The notes under the pieces were generated by a model. It searched no databases and was not told the origin of the DNA. It saw nothing but the letters and a program-made list of their open reading frames with translations. This document shows positions 34,286 to 43,526 of a stretch of DNA of 64,000 nucleotides, in pieces (position 1 is the first letter of the stretch; every line of letters begins with the position of its first letter). Made by a program: the position numbers and the translations under genes. This DNA is from Lutimaribacter salitolerans (GTDB taxonomy: Bacteria; Pseudomonadota; Alphaproteobacteria; Rhodobacterales; Rhodobacteraceae): positions 1-64,000 of the forward strand of contig NZ_JBHUDD010000047.1 in the NCBI RefSeq assembly GCF_042677865.1. Reading direction: 5' to 3'.

Positions 34286-35589
34286 GCGACGCAAGGAAAC
34301 GCTTTTCCACAAGCGGGCCGATGACGCTGGGCCTGATCACCTTGCTTGTGCTGGTCGGCGGGTTTGGCGGCTGGGCCGCCCTGACCAATATCTCAGGCGC
34401 GATCATCGCGGGCGGACGGATCGAGGTGGATCAGAACCGGCAGGTCGTGCAGCACCCCGATGGCGGTGTGGTCGGCGAGATCATGGTTGAGGAAGGCGAC
34501 ACCATCGAACTGGATCAGATCCTGATCCGGCTGGACGGTTCGCGGATGCGATCGGAACTGGCCATCATCGAAGGGCAGTTGTTTGAAATCCTGGCCCGCC
34601 GTGCCCGGCTGGAGGCCGAGCGTGACAGCGCCGAAAGCCTGACATTCGATCCTTTGCTGACCGAGGCGATGGCATGGCGGGTCGAAGTGCAAAGCCTGAT
34701 GGACGGGCAGCAGCGCCTGTTCGAGGCGCGTGGCGAATCGATCGCGCAGGAGGTCGACCAGTTGCAAAAGCGCCGGGGCCAGATCGGCAACCAGGTCGAG
34801 GGCATCGAGGCGCAGCGCGTGGCGCTGACCCAGCAACTGGCGTTGATCGAGCGCGAACTGACCGATCAGCAATCGCTGCTGGATCGCGGGCTGGCGCAGG
34901 CCAGCCGCGTGCTGGCGCTGCAACGCGAACAGGCCCGGCTGAGCGGTCAGGTGGGCGAGTTGGCGGCGCAGAAGGCGCAGGCCGAGGGGCGGATCACCGA
35001 GATCGATATCGAGGTGATCAAGCTGTCGACCCGGCGGCGCGAAGAGGCGATCACCCGGCTGCGTGATTTGCAGTTCAACGAGCTGGAGCTGAAGGAGCAG
35101 CGCCGCGCCTTGATCGAGCGGCTGGAACGGATGGACATCCGCGCGCCTGTCAGCGGCGTGGTCTATGGCCTGCAGGTGTTCACGCCGCGATCCGTGGTGC
35201 GGCCGGCCGATCCGGTGATGTATATCGTGCCGCAGGATCGCCCGCTGGTGATTGCCGCGCGGGTCGATCCGACGAACATCGACCAGATCAGTGTCGGGCA
35301 GGAGGTGTCCTTGCGGTTTTCCGCGCTGGATCAGCGCACGACGCCGGAACTGTTCGGGACGGTGAACCTGATCTCGGCGGATGCGTTCACGGACGAGAAC
35401 CAGGGTATTTCCTATTATCGCGCCGAGATCATCCTGAGCGAGGGCGAGCAGGCCAAGCTGCCCGAAGGCGTGACCCTGATCCCCGGCATGCCGGTGGAGG
35501 CGTTCATCCGCACCGCCGACCGCACGCCGATCGCCTATCTGGTCAAGCCGTTCACGGATTATTTTGCCAAGGCGTTCCGCGAAGGGTGA
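34282..35589 (+). CDS. HlyD family type I secretion periplasmic adaptor
   Basis: The membrane fusion protein partner of the preceding ABC transporter links it to an outer membrane TolC channel. It has 435 residues: a short cytoplasmic N-terminus, one membrane segment at about 15-34, and a biotinyl-lipoyl half-motif (VVQHPDGGVVGEIMVEEGD). A long Gln/Glu/Leu-rich coiled-coil hairpin spans about 80-270, then a beta-barrel and a C-terminal domain. The start ATG overlaps the ATPase stop. It is the last gene of this two-gene operon. Confidence 0.93.
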   Translation: MSDARKRFSTSGPMTLGLITLLVLVGGFGGWAALTNISGAIIAGGRIEVDQNRQVVQHPDGGVVGEIMVEEGDTIELDQILIRLDGSRMRSELAIIEGQLFEILARRARLEAERDSAESLTFDPLLTEAMAWRVEVQSLMDGQQRLFEARGESIAQEVDQLQKRRGQIGNQVEGIEAQRVALTQQLALIERELTDQQSLLDRGLAQASRVLALQREQARLSGQVGELAAQKAQAEGRITEIDIEVIKLSTRRREEAITRLRDLQFNELELKEQRRALIERLERMDIRAPVSGVVYGLQVFTPRSVVRPADPVMYIVPQDRPLVIAARVDPTNIDQISVGQEVSLRFSALDQRTTPELFGTVNLISADAFTDENQGISYYRAEIILSEGEQAKLPEGVTLIPGMPVEAFIRTADRTPIAYLVKPFTDYFAKAFREG

Positions 35590-35758
35590 CGAAGCGTCCT
35601 GTGGCGGTTTCATGGGTCGCAAGGCCGGAGCCCCAGCCGCAGGGCGGGCCCGGAATCGACGGCGGGGGTTTGACCGTGCGTTGCACGGCNATTTCGCGGT
35701 TTTCAAGCCAGCACGGGGCGGCTAGCGTGCGCGCGACGCCATCAACAGGAGAGCCGCC

Positions 35759-36220
35759 ATGAGCCTTATCGAATCCCGCCTTGCCGAGCTGGGTGTGACC
35801 CTGCCCGATGCGCCTGCGCCAGCGGCGAATTACGTTCCCTATGTGGTGACCGGGAACACGGTTTACGTTTCGGGCCAGATCTCGATGCAGGACGGGGCGC
35901 TGATCACCGGCAAGCTGGGCGAGGGCATGACGACCGAGGCGGGGGCGGCTGCGGCGAAAACCTGTGCGATCTCGCTGCTGGCGCAGCTGCGCGCGGCCTG
36001 TGGAGGTGACATCGACCGGCTGGTGCGGGTGGTCAAGCTGGTGGGGTTTGTCAACTCGACTCCCGATTTCACCGAACAGCCCAAGGTGATCAACGGCGCG
36101 TCCGATTTTCTGGTCGCGGCGCTGGGTGACAAGGGGCGGCACGCGCGCTCGGCCGTGTCGGCGGCATCGCTGCCGCTGGGTGTGGCGGTCGAGATCGAGG
36201 CGATTTTCGAGATCGCATGA
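35759..36220 (+). CDS. RidA family protein (YjgF/YER057c/UK114)
   Basis: This 153-residue protein belongs to the long RidA subfamily. RidA enzymes deaminate reactive enamine/imine intermediates produced by PLP enzymes; other members have different or unknown roles. Visible blocks are VYVSGQIS and the C-terminal RSAVSAASLPLGVAVEIEAIFEI, including the conserved arginine. The gene follows a 169-base gap that contains an ambiguous base (35690). It is coupled to the GDPD gene by overlapping ATG/TGA. Confidence 0.9.
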   Translation: MSLIESRLAELGVTLPDAPAPAANYVPYVVTGNTVYVSGQISMQDGALITGKLGEGMTTEAGAAAAKTCAISLLAQLRAACGGDIDRLVRVVKLVGFVNSTPDFTEQPKVINGASDFLVAALGDKGRHARSAVSAASLPLGVAVEIEAIFEIA

Positions 36221-36981
36221 TGTTGCCCCCCAGCTTTCTGCGCGCGCCCATCGCCCATCGCGCTCTGCATGACATCGGCGCGGGACGGGCCGAGAACAGC
36301 CCAAGCGCCATCGCCGCGGCGGTGGATGCGGGTTACGGCATCGAGATCGATGTGCAACTGTCACGCGATGGCCGCGCGATGGTGTTTCACGACTATGATC
36401 TTGGCCGCCTGACCGGGCAGGCAGGCGCGATCCAGCAGCGCGACGCGGCGGACCTGATGACGCTGCCGCTGCTGGGCACGTCCGATACGATCCCCAGCCT
36501 GCGTCAGGTGCTGGACATGGTGGCCGGGCAGGTGCCGCTGCTGGTCGAGATCAAGGATCAGGATGGCGGCCTGGGCCCCGCCGTCGGGCGGTTGGAGCAG
36601 GCGGTGGCCGACGACCTGCGCGGCTATGCCGGGGAACTGGCGGTGATGTCGTTCAACCCGAACGCGGTGCGCGTGTTCGGCGGCATGGCCCCGGATGTGC
36701 CACGCGGGCTGACGACCTGCGGGTTCGACGATGCCGATTGGGGGCTGGTGCCCAAGGCGCGGTTGCGCCGGCTGGTCGGGATACCGGACATGGCGGCAAG
36801 TGGCGCGTGCTTCATCAGCCATCACTGGGCCGATCTGGCGCGCCCGCGGGTGGCCGAGCTGAAGGCGCGGGGAGTGCCGGTGCTGTCATGGACCATCCGA
36901 AGCGCGCAGGACGAGGCGCAGGCGCGGCTGGTGGCCGACAACATCACCTTTGAAGGATATGCGCCTGAGATCCCTGCTTGA
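36217..36981 (+). CDS. Glycerophosphodiester phosphodiesterase family protein
   Basis: This 254-residue TIM-barrel enzyme of the GDPD family hydrolyses glycerophosphodiesters to glycerol-3-phosphate and an alcohol. Key motifs are AHRALHD near residue 13, ENSPSAIAAAVDAG, EIDVQLSRDG with metal-binding Glu/Asp, FHDYDLGRLTG with the second catalytic His, and LLVEIKDQ. There is no signal peptide, so it acts in the cytoplasm. It starts within the ridA-like stop codon (ATGATG), and the FemAB-like gene follows 51 bases later. Confidence 0.91.
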   Translation: MMLPPSFLRAPIAHRALHDIGAGRAENSPSAIAAAVDAGYGIEIDVQLSRDGRAMVFHDYDLGRLTGQAGAIQQRDAADLMTLPLLGTSDTIPSLRQVLDMVAGQVPLLVEIKDQDGGLGPAVGRLEQAVADDLRGYAGELAVMSFNPNAVRVFGGMAPDVPRGLTTCGFDDADWGLVPKARLRRLVGIPDMAASGACFISHHWADLARPRVAELKARGVPVLSWTIRSAQDEAQARLVADNITFEGYAPEIPA

Positions 36982-37032
36982 AGGGGTGCGGCCGTGCTCC
37001 AGATACTTGCCGAGGCAAAGGATGGCGCGGAT

Positions 37033-38220
37033 ATGAGCGAAACGCAGGTCGAGATCGAGATAGTGCAAAGCCTGGCGTCGGTGGATCCCGCCGACTGGGA
37101 TGCCTGTGCCTGCCCCGAGGCGGCGCAGGGCGGCAGGGCCGAGGACCCGTTCACCACCTATCGGTTCCTGCGGGCGCTTGAGGACAGCGGCTCGGTCGGG
37201 GCGGGCAGCGGCTGGGCCCCGCATTACCTGCTGGCGCGGGCCGAGGGGCAGGTGATCGCCTGTGCGCCGCTCTATCTGAAATCGCACAGCCAGGGCGAGT
37301 ACATCTTTGACCACTCCTGGGCGCATGCCTATGAGCGGGCGGGCGGGCGCTATTACCCCAAGTTCCAGATCGCGGCCCCCTTCACGCCTGCCACGGGTCG
37401 GCGGTTTCTGACCCGCCCGGGGTTGGAGCAGGCGGGCATGGCGGCGCTGGTGCAGGGCGCGGTCGAGATTGCGGCCAACAACGGGATCAGCTCGATCCAT
37501 GCCACGTTCTGCACCGCGCCCGAGGCCGAGGCGGGGCGGGCACTGGGCCTGATGCACCGGCTGGGCAGCCAGTATCATTGGGAGAACCTGACCTATCAGG
37601 GGTTTGATGATTTTCTGGCGGCGCTGTCGTCGCGCAAGCGCAAGACGATCCGCAAGGAACGCGCCCGCGCGCAGGCCTTTGGTGGCGAGATCGTGCAACT
37701 GACCGGCGATGCGATCCAACCCGCGCATTGGGAGGCGTTCTGGGAGTTCTATCAGGACACCGGGGCGCGCAAATGGGGGCGGCCCTATCTGACGCGCGCG
37801 TTTTTCGACCTTGTCCAAGAGGGGATGCGCGATGATGTGCTGCTGGTGCTGGCGATGCGGGAAGGCCAGCCGGTGGCGGGGGCGCTGAACTTCATCGGAA
37901 GAACGGCGCTTTTTGGCCGGTACTGGGGCTGTGTCGAGGATCACCCCTGCCTGCATTTCGAATGCTGTTATTATCAGGCGATGGATTATGCGATTGCGCA
38001 GGGTCTGGGCCGGGTCGAGGCCGGGGCGCAGGGCGAGCACAAGATCGCGCGCGGATACCTGCCGCGTCACGTGCATTCGCTGCACTGGATCGGCGATCCG
38101 GGGTTCGCCCGGGCGGTCAAGCAGTTCCTGCGCGCCGAGCGGGATGCCGTGGATCAGGAGGTCGAGATCCTGACGGATTACGGCCCGTTTCGAAAAACCG
38201 AAGAGAAGGAACAGGAATGA
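37033..38220 (+). CDS. FemAB-like / GNAT superfamily protein (DUF482 type)
   Basis: This 395-residue protein of the FemAB-like (DUF482) family is a double-GNAT-fold group annotated as possible peptidoglycan or amino-acyl transferases. Typical blocks are LYLKSHSQGEYIFDHSWA, RYYPKFQIAAPFTP, SSRKRKTIRKERARA and the C-terminal AGAQGEHKIARGYLP. Biochemical function is not established. ATG 37033 is preferred over the in-frame ATG 36994; AAAGGA lies ten bases upstream. It is coupled by ATGA to phhB. Confidence 0.87.
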   Translation: MSETQVEIEIVQSLASVDPADWDACACPEAAQGGRAEDPFTTYRFLRALEDSGSVGAGSGWAPHYLLARAEGQVIACAPLYLKSHSQGEYIFDHSWAHAYERAGGRYYPKFQIAAPFTPATGRRFLTRPGLEQAGMAALVQGAVEIAANNGISSIHATFCTAPEAEAGRALGLMHRLGSQYHWENLTYQGFDDFLAALSSRKRKTIRKERARAQAFGGEIVQLTGDAIQPAHWEAFWEFYQDTGARKWGRPYLTRAFFDLVQEGMRDDVLLVLAMREGQPVAGALNFIGRTALFGRYWGCVEDHPCLHFECCYYQAMDYAIAQGLGRVEAGAQGEHKIARGYLPRHVHSLHWIGDPGFARAVKQFLRAERDAVDQEVEILTDYGPFRKTEEKEQE

Positions 38221-38516
38221 CCGACAAGCTGAGCGATACCGGGCGCAAGACGATGCTGGAGCCGTTGCTCGCCACCGGCTGGGAACTGGACGAGGGGCGC
38301 GATGCGATTGCCAAGACGTTCGTCTTTGACGATTTCGTCGGGGCCTTCGGGTTCATGACCCGTGCGGCGCTGTGGGCGGAAAAGTGGGATCACCACCCGG
38401 AATGGTCGAATGTCTACAAGACGGTCAAGGTTGTGCTGACCACGCATGACGTGGACGGCCTGTCGGCACTGGACGTCAAGCTGGCGCGCAAGATGGACCA
38501 GATCGCGGGGGCGTGA
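38217..38516 (+). CDS. phhB: 4a-hydroxytetrahydrobiopterin dehydratase
   Basis: Pterin-4a-carbinolamine dehydratase has 99 residues, the normal length. The signature KWDHHPEWSNVYKTVKV, with the active site His pair, is followed by THDVDGLSALDVKLA. It recycles the pterin cofactor after aromatic amino acid hydroxylation; no phenylalanine hydroxylase gene is in the window. It starts in the stop codon of the FemAB-like gene and ends the coupled set that begins with the RidA-like gene. A G/C hairpin follows. Confidence 0.94.
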   Translation: MTDKLSDTGRKTMLEPLLATGWELDEGRDAIAKTFVFDDFVGAFGFMTRAALWAEKWDHHPEWSNVYKTVKVVLTTHDVDGLSALDVKLARKMDQIAGA

Positions 38517-38522
38517 CGGTTT

Positions 38523-38543
38523 CGGGGGGGCACCTGCCCCCCG
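38523..38543. terminator. G/C hairpin between convergent phhB and the CoA ligase gene
   Basis: CGGGGGGGCA (38523-38532) pairs with TGCCCCCCG (38535-38543) across a two-base loop. It has no long T-run, so it is a weak candidate terminator, located exactly between two converging genes. Confidence 0.5.
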
Positions 38544-38553
38544 TTTGCGCCGG

Positions 38554-40524
38554 TCAGTCGGGTTCGTGCAGGTAGGCACGGGCATAGGCGTCGTACCACT
38601 CCAGACAGGCGGGGTTGGCCATGGCATCGGCGGTGGCGACCTTGGCCATCGGGTGCCCCAGCAGGCGTTTCTTGATCGGCACCTCAAGCTTTTTGCCGGT
38701 CAGGGTATAGGGGATGTCAGGCGCCGGTTCGATCCGGTCGGGCACGTGGCGTGGCGAGGCGCGGGATTTCAGATCGGCGATGATGCCGGCGCGCAGGTCG
38801 TCTGTCAGGGTCTCGCCTTCGGCCAGTTTCACGAACAGGATCATGCAGCTTTCGCGGCCCAGATATTCCAGATCGACCACAAGGCTGTCGGCCACGGCTT
38901 CGCGGTCCTCGACCACGCGGTAGATGTCGGCGGTGCCCATGCGGATGCCGTGGCGGTTGATGGTGGCGTCGGACCGGCCATAGATGATCGCGCCGCCATG
39001 GGCCGAGATCCTGATCCAGTCGCCGTGCCGCCAGACGCCCGGATAGTGTTCGAAATAGCTGGATCTGTAGCGTTTGTCGCCTTCGTCGCCCCAGAAATAC
39101 AGCGGCATCGAGGGCATGGGAACGGTGCAGACAAGCTCGCCCACGTCGTCGATCACGGGGGAGCCGGTGTCGTCGAACGCCTGCACGGCGGCCCCCAGCG
39201 CGCGGCATTGCATTTCGCCAGCGTGCACGGGCATCATCGGGTTGCCGGCCAGGAACGCCCCGGCGAAATCGGTGCCGCCGGCGATGGGGGCCAGCCAGAT
39301 ATGCTCGCCCAGTTCGCTCCAGATCCACTCGTACGCCTCGGGTGGCAGTGGCGATCCGGTCGAGCCTATGGCGCGCAGCGTGGACAGATCGGCCAGATCG
39401 CGTGGTTTCAGCCCCGATTTCATGCAGCCGATGAAATACGCCGCCCCCGCGCCAAAGGACGTGGTGCCGGTGCGGTCGATGAAGCGCCACAACCGGCCCG
39501 GGTCGGGGTGGTTGGGGTTGCCCTCGGCCAATGCAATCGTCGCCCCGGTCAGCAGCCCGCCCACCTGCGCGTTCCACATGATCCAGCCGGTCGAGGTGAA
39601 CCAGCTGAAGGTGTCGGCAGGGGTCAGGTTGCCGTGCAGCCCCTGCAGCACCAGATGCTCCAGCACGATGCCGCCGTGCCCGTGCACGATGGGCTTGGGG
39701 CTGCCGGTGGTGCCCGAGGAATAGACAACCCAGAGCGGATGATCGAAGGGCAGGTCGACCGGATCGGGTGCTCCGGGCGTGGCCAGCAGATCGGCCCAGT
39801 CGTGCCGGGTGGTGTGGCGCGGATCGATCCCGGTGCCCGCGTCCAGCGTGATCCAGTGGGCCAGCGTGGGCAGCCCGTCGATCAGCGCCTGCACCTGATC
39901 GGCGCGGTCGCGATACTTGCCGGTGAAATCATAACCGGTGATGGTGAATATCGCCTTCGGCTCGATCTGGTCGAACCGTTCCAGCACGGTGGGTGCGCCC
40001 ATGTCGGGGGCACAGAGCGACCAGGTGGCCCCGATGCTCGCGCAGGCCAGAAAGGCGATGATCGTGTCGGGCGTGTTGGGCAGGTAACCCACGACCCGGT
40101 CGCCGGTTTCGATGCCCATGGCGCGCAGCGACGCGGCCAGCGCGCCCACGCGCGCGGCCAGATCGTCCCACGTCAGGGTGGTCAGGGTGCCATCCTCGGC
40201 CTCGTGATGGATCGCCGGGTGGCCGGGGCGGACGTGGCGCAGCACCTGATCGACATAGTTCAGACGCGCCCCCGGGAACCAGACCGCGCCGGGCATGACC
40301 GGGTTATCCAGAACCGTGTCGAACGGGGTGGGCGAGGTCAGGCCGTGATAGTCCCAGATCGAGCGCCAGAAGGCATCGGGCTGGTCGATCGACCACTGCC
40401 ACAGCGTATCGTAGTCTTGGAAATCCAGCCCGTGTTCGTCGGCCAGCCACCGCATGTAGGCGGCCATGGTGCTGGATGCGGCGAACGCGGCCGATGGTGT
40501 CCAGATACCGTTTTGCACTGTCAT
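38554..40524 (-). CDS. Acetoacetate--CoA ligase
   Basis: This 656-residue member of the acyl-CoA synthetase superfamily closely fits acetoacetyl-CoA synthetases, which activate acetoacetate with ATP and CoA. The AMP-binding motif YSSGTTGSPKP is at 268-278. WFPGARLNYVDQVLRH near 82, FTSTGWIMWN, and the C-terminal YTLTGKKLEVPIKK, which carries the adenylation lysine, also fit. It allows use of ketone bodies or acetoacetate from polyhydroxybutyrate. It is a single gene converging on phhB. The ribosome site is GAGGGCATGAAGA just upstream of ATG 40524. Confidence 0.93.
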   Translation of the reverse strand: MTVQNGIWTPSAAFAASSTMAAYMRWLADEHGLDFQDYDTLWQWSIDQPDAFWRSIWDYHGLTSPTPFDTVLDNPVMPGAVWFPGARLNYVDQVLRHVRPGHPAIHHEAEDGTLTTLTWDDLAARVGALAASLRAMGIETGDRVVGYLPNTPDTIIAFLACASIGATWSLCAPDMGAPTVLERFDQIEPKAIFTITGYDFTGKYRDRADQVQALIDGLPTLAHWITLDAGTGIDPRHTTRHDWADLLATPGAPDPVDLPFDHPLWVVYSSGTTGSPKPIVHGHGGIVLEHLVLQGLHGNLTPADTFSWFTSTGWIMWNAQVGGLLTGATIALAEGNPNHPDPGRLWRFIDRTGTTSFGAGAAYFIGCMKSGLKPRDLADLSTLRAIGSTGSPLPPEAYEWIWSELGEHIWLAPIAGGTDFAGAFLAGNPMMPVHAGEMQCRALGAAVQAFDDTGSPVIDDVGELVCTVPMPSMPLYFWGDEGDKRYRSSYFEHYPGVWRHGDWIRISAHGGAIIYGRSDATINRHGIRMGTADIYRVVEDREAVADSLVVDLEYLGRESCMILFVKLAEGETLTDDLRAGIIADLKSRASPRHVPDRIEPAPDIPYTLTGKKLEVPIKKRLLGHPMAKVATADAMANPACLEWYDAYARAYLHEPD

Positions 40525-40605
40525 TCTTCATGCCCTCCCGTGTTGGGCGGCATGGTTTGCGGGGGCGGCGCCGGGTGTCAAGCCCGCCCGCCCCCGCGGC
40601 GCGAT

Positions 40606-41094
40606 TTACATCGACGCCAGCAGGCCTTCGCCGCCCGAGGTTTCGCAGGCACCGGGATTTTCCTCGGTGTTCAGAACCTTGACCACGCCATCCTCGACCA
40701 GCATCGCGTAACGCTTGGAGCGGGCCACCAGACCGGCGGGGGGAGCATCGAAATCCATGCCGATGGATTTGGTAAAGTCGCTTGAGGCATCGCCCAGCAT
40801 GGTGATCCCGGCGTCCGTCGCGCCGGTGGCCTGACCCCAGGCCCCCATCACGAAGGGATCGTTGACCGAGATGCAGATGATCTCGTCCACGCCCTTTTCG
40901 GCAAACTGGTCCTTGGTGCGGATGAAGCTGGGCACATGGGCCGAATGGCAGGTCGGGGTAAAGGCACCGGGCACGGCAAAGATCGCGACCTTGCGGCCTG
41001 CCAGCTTGTCGGCCAGTTGCACCTGTTGCGGGCCGTCGGCGCCCATCTGGGTCAGCGTTGCGTCGGGCAGCTTGTCACCTGTTGAAATGGTCAT
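40606..41094 (-). CDS. Peroxiredoxin (Prx5/AhpE-like, glutaredoxin-type group)
   Basis: This 162-residue thiol peroxidase reduces hydrogen peroxide and organic hydroperoxides in the cytoplasm. The peroxidatic cysteine is C49 in PGAFTPTCHSAHVP, the Prx5-type active site. Two further cysteines occur (C74 in EIICIS and one near the C-terminus in GACETS). The length and C-terminal GEGLLAS fit the glutathione/glutaredoxin-linked bacterial Prx5 subgroup. It is divergent from the FAD reductase gene 97 bases away. Confidence 0.93.
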   Translation of the reverse strand: MTISTGDKLPDATLTQMGADGPQQVQLADKLAGRKVAIFAVPGAFTPTCHSAHVPSFIRTKDQFAEKGVDEIICISVNDPFVMGAWGQATGATDAGITMLGDASSDFTKSIGMDFDAPPAGLVARSKRYAMLVEDGVVKVLNTEENPGACETSGGEGLLASM

Positions 41095-41191
41095 CGAGTG
41101 TCCTTTTGTCCGGGTTTGCGTTTTCCATGGTGCAGGATATAGAATTTCTGCGCGGGCAAGACCAACGGATTTCTTTGCAGGAGGGCAGGCG

Positions 41192-42403
41192 ATGACACAT
41201 GTAGTCGTGGTGGGGGCAGGGCAGGCGGGTGCGTCGTTGGTGGCGCGGCTGCGCAGTCAGGGCTTTGACGGGCGGATCACCCTGATCGGCGAAGAGGCGG
41301 CCCCGCCCTACCAGCGCCCGCCGCTGTCCAAGAAATACCTGCTGGGCGAGATGGAGCTGGAGCGGCTGTATCTGCGGCCTGAAAGCTATTACTCGGAGAA
41401 CGGGATCGACCTGCATCTGAACGAGGTGGTCAATGCCATCGACCGCGCCGACAAGGTGGTGATCGCGGGGGGGCACCGGCTGAATTATGACCATCTGGTG
41501 CTGACCACAGGGTCGGTGCCGCGCCGGTTGCCGCCTGCGGTGGGCGGCATGTTGCAGGGCGTTTATACCGTGCGCGACCTGCGCGATGTGGACAGCATGG
41601 CGGGCGCGTTCCGGCCGGGCGCGCGGGTGCTGATCGTCGGTGGCGGCTACATCGGGCTCGAGGCGGCGGCGGTGGCGTCCAGCAAGGGCCTTCAGGTGGT
41701 GCTGGTCGAGATGGCAGACCGCATCCTGCAACGGGTGGCCGCGCCGGAAACCAGCGGCTATTTCCGCGATCTGCACCGCGCGCATGGCGTGGACATCCGC
41801 GAGGGCGTGGGGCTGAGCACGCTTTTGGGCGAGGGGCATGTCACCGGCGCGCGGCTGACCGATGGCAGCGAGCTGCCGGTGGATTTCGTGATCGTGGGCG
41901 TTGGCATCACCCCCGCCACCGAACTGGCCGAGGCGGCGGGGCTGGAGATCGACAACGGCATCGCGGCGGATGCGCAGGGGCGCACCAGCGACCCGTCGAT
42001 CTGGACTGCGGGCGATTGCGCCAGCTTTCCCCATGAGGCGGGGCGGCTGCGGCTGGAATCGGTGCCCAATGCCATCGACATGGCGGAATGTGTCGCCGAC
42101 AACATCATGGGCGCAGGCAAGACCTATGTGCCGCAGCCCTGGTTCTGGTCGGATCAGTATGACGTCAAGTTGCAGATCGCGGGGCTGAACGCGGGCTATG
42201 ACCGGGTGGTCACACGGGCGGGCGACAAGCCGGGCAGCGTGTCGTTCTGGTATTTTGCCGGTGACCGGCTGCTGGCGGTGGACGCGGCCAACGATCCCCG
42301 TGCCTATATGGTGGGCAAGCGTCAGATCGACAGCGGCAAGACCGCCGATCCGGGGGCCATCGCGGACCCGGCGACCGAGCTTAAATCGTTGCTGCAAGCG
42401 TGA
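41192..42403 (+). CDS. FAD-dependent ferredoxin reductase-type oxidoreductase
   Basis: This 403-residue pyridine nucleotide-disulfide type flavoprotein resembles rubredoxin/ferredoxin/putidaredoxin reductases of oxygenase systems. The FAD motif GAGQAG is at 8-13, APPYQRPPLSKKYL at 37-50, the NAD(P)-binding GGGYIGLEAA at 150-159 and the second FAD site WTAGDCASF near 270. No partner ferredoxin or oxygenase is adjacent, so the electron acceptor is unknown. ATG 41192 follows AGGAGGGCAGGCG. Its last bases overlap the rsmD start (GTGA). Confidence 0.92.
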   Translation: MTHVVVVGAGQAGASLVARLRSQGFDGRITLIGEEAAPPYQRPPLSKKYLLGEMELERLYLRPESYYSENGIDLHLNEVVNAIDRADKVVIAGGHRLNYDHLVLTTGSVPRRLPPAVGGMLQGVYTVRDLRDVDSMAGAFRPGARVLIVGGGYIGLEAAAVASSKGLQVVLVEMADRILQRVAAPETSGYFRDLHRAHGVDIREGVGLSTLLGEGHVTGARLTDGSELPVDFVIVGVGITPATELAEAAGLEIDNGIAADAQGRTSDPSIWTAGDCASFPHEAGRLRLESVPNAIDMAECVADNIMGAGKTYVPQPWFWSDQYDVKLQIAGLNAGYDRVVTRAGDKPGSVSFWYFAGDRLLAVDAANDPRAYMVGKRQIDSGKTADPGAIADPATELKSLLQA

Positions 42404-42966
42404 GGATCATCGCGGGCGAGTTTCGCGGCCGCGCGCTGGCCAGCCTGGGCAAGGGTGACGCGGCCGCGCATCTGCGCCCCACCACCGACCGCACGCGCGA
42501 AAGCCTGTTCTCGGTGCTGCAAGGCGGGCGCTTTGGTGACCCGATCACGGACGCGCGCGTGCTGGACCTGTTTGCGGGCACAGGGGCGCTGGGCCTCGAG
42601 GCGCTGTCGCGTGGGGCCGATCATGTCACGTTCGTGGAAAACGGACGCAAGGCGCAGGCGCTGGTCAGTCGAAATATCGAGACTTTGCAAGTGGTTGATC
42701 GCAGCCGGCTGATCCGTCGCGATGCCACGCGGCTGGGGCGGAATGACGGTGCGCCCTTTGATCTGATCTTTCTGGACCCGCCCTATGGCAAGGGCATGGG
42801 CGAGCGCGCGCTGGAGGCTGCGCATGCCGGTGGATGGATAGGAAACACAGCGTTGATCGTGTGGGAGGAGGGTACAGACATTATTCTGCCCCATTGGTGC
42901 GTCAGAGAAGATATCCGACGGTATGGGGATACGGAAATTTCGCTGATGCGAGCTGCTGAAACATGA
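42400..42966 (+). CDS. rsmD: 16S rRNA (guanine966-N2)-methyltransferase
   Basis: RsmD methylates G966 of 16S rRNA during 30S assembly. It has 188 residues with the family N-terminus MRIIAGEFRGR, the SAM-binding DLFAGTGALG (56-65) and the catalytic DPPY (126-129). Translation probably starts at GTG 42400, inside the stop region of the upstream reductase, so the two genes are coupled. The next gene starts four bases before the rsmD stop. Confidence 0.94.
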   Translation: MRIIAGEFRGRALASLGKGDAAAHLRPTTDRTRESLFSVLQGGRFGDPITDARVLDLFAGTGALGLEALSRGADHVTFVENGRKAQALVSRNIETLQVVDRSRLIRRDATRLGRNDGAPFDLIFLDPPYGKGMGERALEAAHAGGWIGNTALIVWEEGTDIILPHWCVREDIRRYGDTEISLMRAAET

Positions 42967-43508
42967 ATACGTACTATCTGACTTTCTCTTGGCGGGACAT
43001 TCCCGTGGCACGGCTGACGAACCGGCTGACGATGCGGTTTTTCGGGCCATTGCGCTGGATCGCGGTGCTGCTGGCGGTGACGGTGCTGTTTGCGTCGTTC
43101 AACCTTTTGCAGACCCATGTGTTTCCGCATGAAAGCGGGGCGCAACTGTCCACGGTGCTGGCCGTCATCTGCTGCGCGGTGACGCTGGGCATCGGCAACA
43201 CGCTGGGCCACAAGAGGTTGCAGGCGGAACTGGCGAATGCGCCGATCCGGCAGAAACCCTGCAGCCTGGCGATCAATCAGTACGGCATCGCGGGCGGGGG
43301 CGGTGCGCTGTATTCGCATGTGGATTGGGCCGATGTGACCGAGATCGCGGAAACCGGCAGTTTCATCCTGATCATGCTGTCGCCGCTGGAATACATCCCG
43401 ATCCCTGATTTCTCGCTTCCGCCCGAAACGACGCGATCCGACCTGGTGCGGCAGTTGCGTGAATGGCATGCGGCCGCGCAGGCAACAGGTGACGAGGCTT
43501 TTGCCTGA
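42963..43508 (+). CDS. YcxB-like membrane protein of unknown function
   Basis: This 181-residue protein has two adjacent membrane segments (about 31-50 and 60-80) in the first half. The soluble C-terminal half contains SLAINQYGIAGGGGALYSHVDWADVTEI and SPLEYIPIPD, the arrangement of YcxB-like proteins. The function of that family is unknown. It is coupled to rsmD by an ATGA overlap and converges on map. Confidence 0.75.
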   Translation: MNTYYLTFSWRDIPVARLTNRLTMRFFGPLRWIAVLLAVTVLFASFNLLQTHVFPHESGAQLSTVLAVICCAVTLGIGNTLGHKRLQAELANAPIRQKPCSLAINQYGIAGGGGALYSHVDWADVTEIAETGSFILIMLSPLEYIPIPDFSLPPETTRSDLVRQLREWHAAAQATGDEAFA

Positions 43509-43526
43509 CCCCGAAAACCCGGCGGC

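Noticed and set aside
38446..40785. A 779-codon plus-strand open frame opposite acetoacetate-CoA ligase
   Set aside because: It begins inside phhB in the wrong frame and runs antisense to a clear ligase gene; Gly/His/Arg-rich noise.
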